Assembly (NCBI GenBank): GCA_949752735.1
Contig: OX457036.1
Span: 86,944,987 to 87,008,986, forward strand
DNA: 64,000 nt
From: Lumbricus terrestris
Taxonomy: Eukaryota > Annelida > Clitellata > Crassiclitellata > Lumbricidae
Reading direction: 5' to 3'
Shown here: piece by piece, positions 57,590 to 64,000 of the stretch
Layout of the letters: every line of letters begins with the position of its first letter
How positions within the stretch are numbered: position 1 is the stretch's first letter
Made by a program: the position numbers and the translations under genes
Notes under the pieces: generated by a model
Told to the model about the DNA's origin: nothing
The model's database searches: none
What the model saw: the letters and a program-made list of their open reading frames with translations, nothing else

Positions 57590-60500
57590 TTAAATGAGTA
57601 TATGTTATTGACACTTAAAACAATCATAGAATTAAGCCATGCTATTCCAGGCAATAACTCAGGTCTACTAGATTGAAGTTGATGAGTTGTGCTTGACTAT
57701 AGAGAAGTGGGTGAAATTGGGTAAAACTTTGAACGTGAACTTTACTCACTTGGGAATTTTAATAATCATGTATATCCTTTTATCCATCAGCATAATCCTA
57801 CAAATATACGCAAAACACAGTGCGTAGCTAAGTGACATTTTGTTGTCTTTGTCGTCATTGTCATCAATGTGCGCCTCCCCAGAGCAGTGATATTTCCATA
57901 TGGCATCATCACCAGCCATTCCATTCATGCTTTTTTACTTGTCATCTACTCTGTTACATTTGGCACTGAGCACGGGAACGTAAACAGAAAAGCTCTGCAA
58001 TGCGCTGGCTGTCTGGCAACTTGCAAGTACCTTGGGAGTCATCCATTGTGGGTTCAAGGTGTAAAAACTAAAAAAGTTGCCTCTTGTAACCCGGAATGGG
58101 TGATATATTCATTGATTCATTTTCAGTCAAATGTTTTATTGTCACTTCACGATGTCTGTAGTGAAGATATACCGAAAACGAGCTGCATTGAAACAAAGCA
58201 GTTTCCCAGATATGGAACACTTGAATTTTTCTAACTTCCTTGTGGCCTTGAAATTATGGTTTAAAAGCCAGTCAAGTCAGATGTTTATTGTGCTGAAGAA
58301 ATTAAATCATTATTATTATTATGCATTTGTTAATCACCACTATCTTTTAAATGACCATGCGTTCATGGATGATATTGACCAGTGAGGGGGGATGAGGGGT
58401 GAAGGCTTGCTCAATGGCCCTATGTGCACTGCTACCTTTTCATGACCATTTTGCAAAGCAAGCACTCTAAACATGTGGCTAATGCAGAATTGCTTAAAAG
58501 CAGAATTGTCTGTTTGTGGCCTGTTTCAGTGTCTACCAACTATGCCATAGCTTGTACTATGGTGGTACCAGTCCCAAGCTCGGGTAAAGGAGGAGGGTAT
58601 CGCTAAGTACTGATCTTTGTTATTACAGTGTTTTTAACTGAAACTGCTAAGTACTGCACTGTATCTACTGAAGGGCTTGCTGATTTTTATGGATTATGTG
58701 TCATAAATTCATAATTTGGCATTACTGGGTTCAGGTTTCAATTGCTCTTAATTTGACTTGTCAGCTGTTGTTTACAGAACTTGGTTTCTTCCCATAGTTG
58801 AAGTTGTCAATCAATGCCAATCAGTGCCTCCTGCTTGCGTTTATTTCTGCCCTGGACGTGAAATCAGAACAGTCATAATTTATGTCAGGACTTTGATTTT
58901 GCAGTTTCACGGCTTGCTAGGGTGGGATAGTAATGAATAATGATCTATGTGTTTATATGCCATTATGCATAGCCTACTGAAATTTTGTATGCGATGTATA
59001 GGGAGACATAGTTGGGTTCTGTTTGTAAATTACTGTGTCAGATTATACTGAGCACTTTCTCTGCTCTGAGTCTGGATGAGTAGAGATAATTGGTTCACAT
59101 TGGAGCCATGTTTGCCTTACACTCGCATCCCCATGTTGGCTCATGTATGCTTTTCAGAACATCATGGGCAGATTTAATTATATCACACTCGCTATGTTCA
59201 TATTTTGTTTTCTGGATTTTGTATTGCTGCATCAGAGTTCGTTCTATGGATGCATACATCCACACCGGAGACTCAGTTAATGAGCTTTCTGTGTGTAAGA
59301 AGAGACTCAAACCAGAAATGAGATTTCTTAGCTGCTGCAAACCTTCACAGGCTGATTTAATACGTAGTATTGTACATATTGATCCACGCTACAGAATTCG
59401 ACTGTTCTGAAGGTCGGACCGAGAGGCGTAGCTCTCATTTATCCTGACACGATGGTAAATGCTCAAACGTCTTTGGAGTATCTGGCTACTGTTTATGCAT
59501 GACACAAGCCCACCATCCCACATGGATTCCCATCTCGTGCATTTTGAACATCGTATTGACTGTTGATTTTACCCAGTCTGGATCGCAGTGGGAACTTTTC
59601 GTCCCAGGAGAGCATTTTGTGACGCAGATGTGGTCAGAAGAGAATTGCCGACTTGAATCCGACTTGTTTGACCAATCGTGGTGGACTTTATGCTGAAAAT
59701 ATATTTTTTTTATGAAACTTTTTCTGTTCGACTGTTAACGTAAGCAATGGATTTTAAACTGTTTGCTGCGATCGAGGATCTAGGTTTCACTGCTCCGACG
59801 TATAAATTCTTAAACTAATAGATTTTTATGAGGTGTGAATTTAATAATTTTTAATAAATGCGATGTTCAATGTTGGTCAGAGTATGTTGCACTGCAGCTG
59901 GTGATAAATGTATTGAGGTGAGGTGGTTAATGGTTATCACGTATTTACCATCTACATATTTTGCTAGAACAAACTATATAATTTATGGCCACAGAAAATG
60001 TGTGTTCTCACAATGTAGCAGCGGAAATGTGTGGGAGTCTCTTGCACGGCCACAGGTTGTAAAATTGCTATGTGCTAAGTATGATTGGTTTATTCTTGGA
60101 AAGAGTTCTTCAGCTGAGTTGAGAAGCAACTTTGATGTGCACTGTTGGCCCCTCTCTCTGACCTCTTCTACTTGAATATGCTTTAAGCTGTCATCTGTGC
60201 TTGCAGATTTAGAGCTAATAAATCAGGAAAAAAATGGGACTGTTGCGCATTAGGATATTCTGCAACACGTGTAGGTATGATGATAGGTCTGAGCAGTACG
60301 TGAATACTTGCAACATAGTTCAGCACAATGCAGTTCAGTCATCCAGTGTGTTCGTTACACACTGCTATCTGCACATGAGAATATAAGCTAGGTGAGGTGT
60401 AGAAGTGGTGTGGATCATATGTCTTGTCAAGGCTTATGCCATCAACAGCCAAACTCATAAAGATACAGGAGAGAAGCAATTGCAATACAACAATAGCTTT

Positions 60501-61192
60501 GCTTTTCTTTGTATCTCAGTTGTTGCATAGTCAAAGAATTGATGTATGGCATTTCAGTTGGAATACATAATTCATAGCAACGTCTGTGCAGTTGGTGCTC
60601 TAGATATCATTTCAATAGTAATGTGGTGGTGATTCATATATATATATATGTTACTGAACTCTAACCTTTTGGTGTCTCATTATCTTTGGAATTACTTCTA
60701 AAGGTGCCCCTTTTTTCTTAATACATGTGGCTGATTATCTTCCATTTTCCATTTTTTATGTGTGGTGATGATAACAATGATGATATTATGAAGTGTCTCA
60801 AGGCAAAAACGCAAATGATGATGATAAAAAATGAATTGAAATAAAAAATGCCAGTTGCAAAACTTGAATCAGAGGCAAGTGATCCTTCTCATTGTCTACA
60901 ATATGTTTGGCCATTCTTGTACAAGTTGCACTAGTTGGTCTTTTTTGCTTCCTACACTTGTCCTTCTTTTTCATATCATATTTATAATGGTCTCCTTTTG
61001 TCCATATTACAGATGGTTCTTTTTCTCTGCATGCCAGTAATGATTCCTTTTGTCTATTTGACAGTTTATTCCTTTATCTATGTTGTATATGATTCTTTTT
61101 CTTGCCTATTTGTGTTACTATTATGCTACCTTATTATCATTTTCTACGTATGATTCTATGTACATGGTCGTGTGTTTGCTTCTGTTACATAG

Positions 61193-61375
61193 GCATGTGC
61201 ACACAGGTACAAGAAGGCTGGAGCTTCATTTCGTTGGGGTCTCGGTCTCTGTGTCTCATTGAGCAACACTCTTGATGAAGACGCTTTCTGGGAGCCGTGT
61301 GATGGACTGAAGAAGGACATTGGCCATGGAGAATATGGATTCTGTCAAGCCGGAATCAGCTCGGCAATCAGCTCG
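61193..61375 (+). CDS. Integrin alpha, exon 4
   Basis: A 183-nt exon, phase 0 to 0, acceptor TGTTACATAG and donor GTAAAA. It begins ACAHRYKK, the conserved CAHRY motif. It continues through GLCVSLSNTL (family GRCYVLS-x-xL) and WEPCDG to HGEYGFCQAGISSAISS, matching the W-x-(F/P)C-x-G and H-x-x-FG-x-CQ-x-G stretch of alpha3/6/7 and fly PS1 chains. The four cysteines keep family positions. The end carries a small duplication, ATCAGCTCGGCAATCAGCTC, next to the donor. Confidence 0.93.
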
Positions 61376-62254
61376 GTAAAATTTAACCAAAGTGGTTGCC
61401 AACTACAGCTGTTGGTGGCTCGTGTTTTGCAAGATTCACACATGCTGTGATTAAGGATGCTCAACAAAAACTGACAGTCCAGTTTTCGGTTCTGAAAAAT
61501 AATAGATTTTTCAAAATTATAAGAGATGATTTATGCATTTGTACTGTGAGCTTAAAGATTGCCGTGAGAACAAACTAATTGCACGAAATAAATTATATCC
61601 ATGGTGCTGCATTATCCACGGCTATTATATATAAGAGGTCATTGACCCACGAAATGATAAATATCGATACACGGCATTTTGAGTGCAACATCATTGCGCA
61701 TTTCGTCAAATTTGAACATTACGCAACTTTGAAAATGAAAACCTTCAAAGGAGAAGTTATTTACAAAACCTCTTAGACACATTTTACATTGAAACGTAGA
61801 GAAATCCCAGCAGCCAGCCATCTTTGTTTACACTGCCAGCTGGGATTTTAGTGGGATTTATTGTAGGACCAATTAAGAAAAGCAAAAACTGGTTAATAAT
61901 CGGATTTCTAAAACTGAAAACCAGTTTGCCAAAAAGTTCGATATTAACAACTCTAGATGTATTGTAATGCAGCAAGATATCTGTAAAGAGCTTCTCAGAA
62001 GTACTCAACACATTGGAATCAAATAGTTGAGTCGGTGCATCATTATGAGTCTAGAGAAAAACTCACAATCTCACATGCGACATTAATGCATCAAACGAGG
62101 GCTTAAGAGCATTTCAGACTCATGGTGCTGCCACTGAGAAGTCCTAATGGGCAGTGAGCACAGTAGCGGGTTCAAAGGCAGGGTACAATCAAGTCATTTC
62201 GTTAGGCAGACTATAGTGCCCTCTAGCCAGTTTTTGTATTTCATTTGACCATTG

Positions 62255-62340
62255 TATTTGACCATTTATAAAGCACTTCTCACAACAAGAGCCTTTCAGA
62301 AGCGCTCTTGGTGCGTGCAACCCTGAGTTTGTGCACCATC
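62255..62340 (-). repeat. LINE-type 3' tail fragment
   Basis: On the minus strand AGAGCGCTTCTGAAAGGCTC and GAGAAGTGCTTTATAAATGG parallel the SINE/LINE tail, with a diverged centre. Confidence 0.5.
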
Positions 62341-62639
62341 TGAGAGGCTCAGCTCAGCAATGTTATTGATCAAATTGATCGACTTAATGTCGACTTGTAC
62401 GCTTGGGAAAGTAATCTTATGGATACAGAAGATGCTGACGTAACCAAAAGCCTTCGACTTCAGTTATGGTGTGGAAAGTCAGTCACTGTGGTCATCTGAT
62501 AGATAGTACCCATGACATTTGTCTGACCCATCACAATAACGCATCAATTAAATAAAATATCTAGTAAGCAGTTCATTGCACTGGTTTTGATGCAGATATA
62601 TGTAGTTCCAGTTCATTTGCTCAGTAACTTTAAATAGTA

Positions 62640-62900
62640 GTATAAAAATATTCATAAGATGCTTCTTATCAGGTGAACTGTTCAGAGGCTCTCCCAGTGC
62701 GCAAGGCCATGAGAGAAGAATTTAGATTTTTAGATTTAAGCAAATTGGGAGGAGGATTACCAGCTAGAATTTGAGGTCTAGTTGATGGGGACAGCTTATT
62801 CCAAAGAAAGGAACCTATTGAGGCAAAAGACCAGGACTGAGCCATAGTTGTTCTTGTATCTGGAACTAGAAGATCAAAATCTGTTTGAAGAACGGAGTGA
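62640..62900 (-). pseudogene. LINE ORF2 C-terminal remnant
   Basis: Minus-strand frame FDLLVPDTRTTMAQSWSFAS then IGSFLWNKLSPSTRPQI. It has the same C-terminal pattern as the relic at 20000-20400 (TRTTM-x-Q ... G-x-x-(V/L)WN-x-L). Its 3' UTR begins GAGAGCCTCTGAACAG, the shared tail phrase. Truncated and dead. Confidence 0.72.
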
Positions 62901-63345
62901 ATGATGCAAGGCGGCTGAGAGAGGCAAGAGTATTACATTGGTTTGTGATGTTGCGTACCTGTCATCTGCCTCTATTTAAATTAAAAATAAAGAGTTTATT
63001 AATCCTGGCTACGCAGCTACTGATTTTGCTACCAAATGTGAAAACTGTAGCTCTGGATGGGATCATGTTCTCCACTAATTTGGTAGAGATGCCTCTTTGC
63101 ATTTAATGCAGGTGGCCATGAAGAAATTCAGTGAATGTTTTTAGTGCCTAATTGCAATTGTAATTCAGACAATTTATATGGCATCGTCAGTAGCAAGCCA
63201 CTTCTAGGATGCTTTACACGCGTAATTATTGTCAATTGTCAGAGTAAATGTCATGAGCTCGAGGGCCTAATGTCAACATTGATACGTATAAACAGCCTCT
63301 AACCATGACATCTAATTAAAGCGAGGTTTGCTGTGTTGATTTTAG

Positions 63346-63520
63346 GATGGTGATATGTTGTTGGGAGCACCTGGTCCATACAACTGGCGAGGGGCGCTCT
63401 TCAAGAACACTCTTGTGACGTCGTTGGATGCAGAAAACACATGGTACCAGAGTCCAGTCGAAGATCCAACGCTCCTAAACCCAGGACCAACTCCGGCAAC
63501 ACCGTACTACTCATATCTAG
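63346..63520 (+). CDS. Integrin alpha, exon 5 (gene continues right)
   Basis: A 175-nt exon, acceptor GTTGATTTTAG and donor GTAGCT, ending in phase 1. It begins DGDMLLGAPGPYNWRGALF, the signature GAPG-x-YNW-(R/K)G strand of the next propeller repeat. A class-typical loop of about 35 residues rich in Pro and acidic residues follows, then YYSYLG (start of the next FG-GAP repeat; alpha6/7 have NSYLG/NSYFG). The long insert is as in laminin-binding alphas and absent in alpha4/9. The open frame past 63520 is intron. Confidence 0.92.
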
Positions 63521-64000
63521 GTAGCTTTGTGTCTTTTAATGAACATGTATTGTATACATGTGATCATTTGGTACCAATGATGATGACATCTGAGTATAGA
63601 TCTGTTTGCAGGCAATATACACGTTTCCATTCTGTTTCTTTATATTTGAGTTTGCTTCTTTGGATATTTCATCTTATTTCTGATTGGAATGCTCTTTGAG
63701 AGGCTCTTCCTAAGTCTTTAAATACAAAAAGTCAGTACAATATACAGTGCAATTTTACATATCATGTTTCTTCATATACGTATGTACTTAGTGGGCTGTC
63801 GGAGAGCCTTCAGAGGCCCAGGTTCTTTTACAGCAGGCTGTAATGAGGCCACAAATATAATACTTGAGTACAATATAGCTGCAACAAAGCTAAAGAAACA
63901 ATGATAGTTTACTCTTTGTGCATGCAACAATAGTATTCAAAATGAGAAATTTTTTTAGTCTCTAAGAGTCAATACAAATGAGCAGGTTACATTGAATATC
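63521..64000 (+). other. Start of integrin intron 5
   Basis: Intronic after the GTAGCT donor; no further exon or repeat is recognised before the right edge. Confidence 0.75.

Larger units (their letters stand above)
49774..61192 (+). other. Integrin intron 3 (11.4 kb)
   Basis: Contains a SINE tail (50576), a small duplication (51246-51320), a (TA)n tract near 53154-53170, the interrupted MITE copy 4 (53812-55327) and a piggyBac-like mini-element (57515-57589). I see nothing recognisable in 49774-50570, 51330-53150, 53175-53808, 55331-57510 or 57594-61192. The longest open frame there (51970-52434) is not credible. Confidence 0.85.
61376..63345 (+). other. Integrin intron 4 (2.0 kb)
   Basis: Contains LINE tail-like sequence (62255-62340) and a LINE C-terminal relic (62640-62900). 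Nothing else is recognisable. Confidence 0.8.

Noticed and set aside
57869..58234. 121-codon open frame
   Set aside because: Intronic, no motif or family resemblance; of a length expected by chance in 64 kb.
63521..63699. Extension of the integrin open frame past 63520
   Set aside because: SYLG is followed by a GT donor; the residues beyond do not resemble the next propeller strand, which family members continue as FS/YSV.
18000..64000. Possibility that the loss of TAGGCCTA after 17.5 kb marks a misassembly or foreign DNA
   Set aside because: The SINE family, LINE tails and hAT types are shared on both sides, so both parts belong to one genome; a local join error cannot be fully excluded.

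Overview
This is eukaryotic DNA, almost certainly from an invertebrate deuterostome and most likely an echinoderm or close relative. The evidence is spliced metazoan genes with large introns, a laminin-type integrin alpha, and a dense load of hAT, Tc1/mariner, Harbinger-like, Helitron-like, LINE and tRNA-SINE sequence. The phylum is inferred from the gene types and repeat style; nothing in the window proves it. No operons, rRNA genes or CRISPR arrays are present.

Two partial protein-coding genes diverge from an intergenic stretch of about 14 kb. (1) On the minus strand, positions 3545 to 5 hold three exons whose splice phases fit (0, then 1, then 0). They predict a secreted or cell-surface protein with a signal peptide, a PAN/apple-like cysteine-rich domain and two Ig-like domains; it runs off the left edge. 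(2) On the plus strand, positions 17674 to the right edge hold the first five coding exons of an integrin alpha subunit of the laminin-binding class (vertebrate alpha3/6/7, fly PS1). The exons are 17674-17873, 23907-24052, 49691-49773, 61193-61375 and 63346-63520, again with compatible phases (2, 1, 0, 0, 1). They encode about 262 residues: signal peptide and the first blades of the beta-propeller. Introns are about 6.0, 25.6, 11.4 and 2.0 kb.

Region 1-17.5 kb is repeat-rich: a decayed LINE reverse transcriptase, at least five non-autonomous hAT elements (three with perfect 8-bp target duplications), a Tc1-like transposase relic broken by one hAT, purine-rich higher-order repeats at 8.8-10.2 kb, degenerate tandem arrays, and an array of about eleven units of about 77 bp carrying TGACGTCA-like (CRE) sites that ends near a Helitron-like 3' terminus. 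The palindrome TAGGCCTA occurs about 20 times here and only once in the following 46 kb.

Region 17.5-64 kb is mostly integrin intron. It holds four copies of a Harbinger-like MITE (TWA target duplications, GGCC-type ends). One copy contains a complete small hAT and a 779-bp foldback element. A 1.57-kb hAT with a BED-finger relic, a 2.1-kb TA-flanked element, a 75-bp piggyBac-like miniature element, SINEs and LINE 3' fragments are also present. The LINE and SINE share the same 3' tail, suggesting that this LINE mobilised the SINE. Most other intron sequence shows nothing recognisable.
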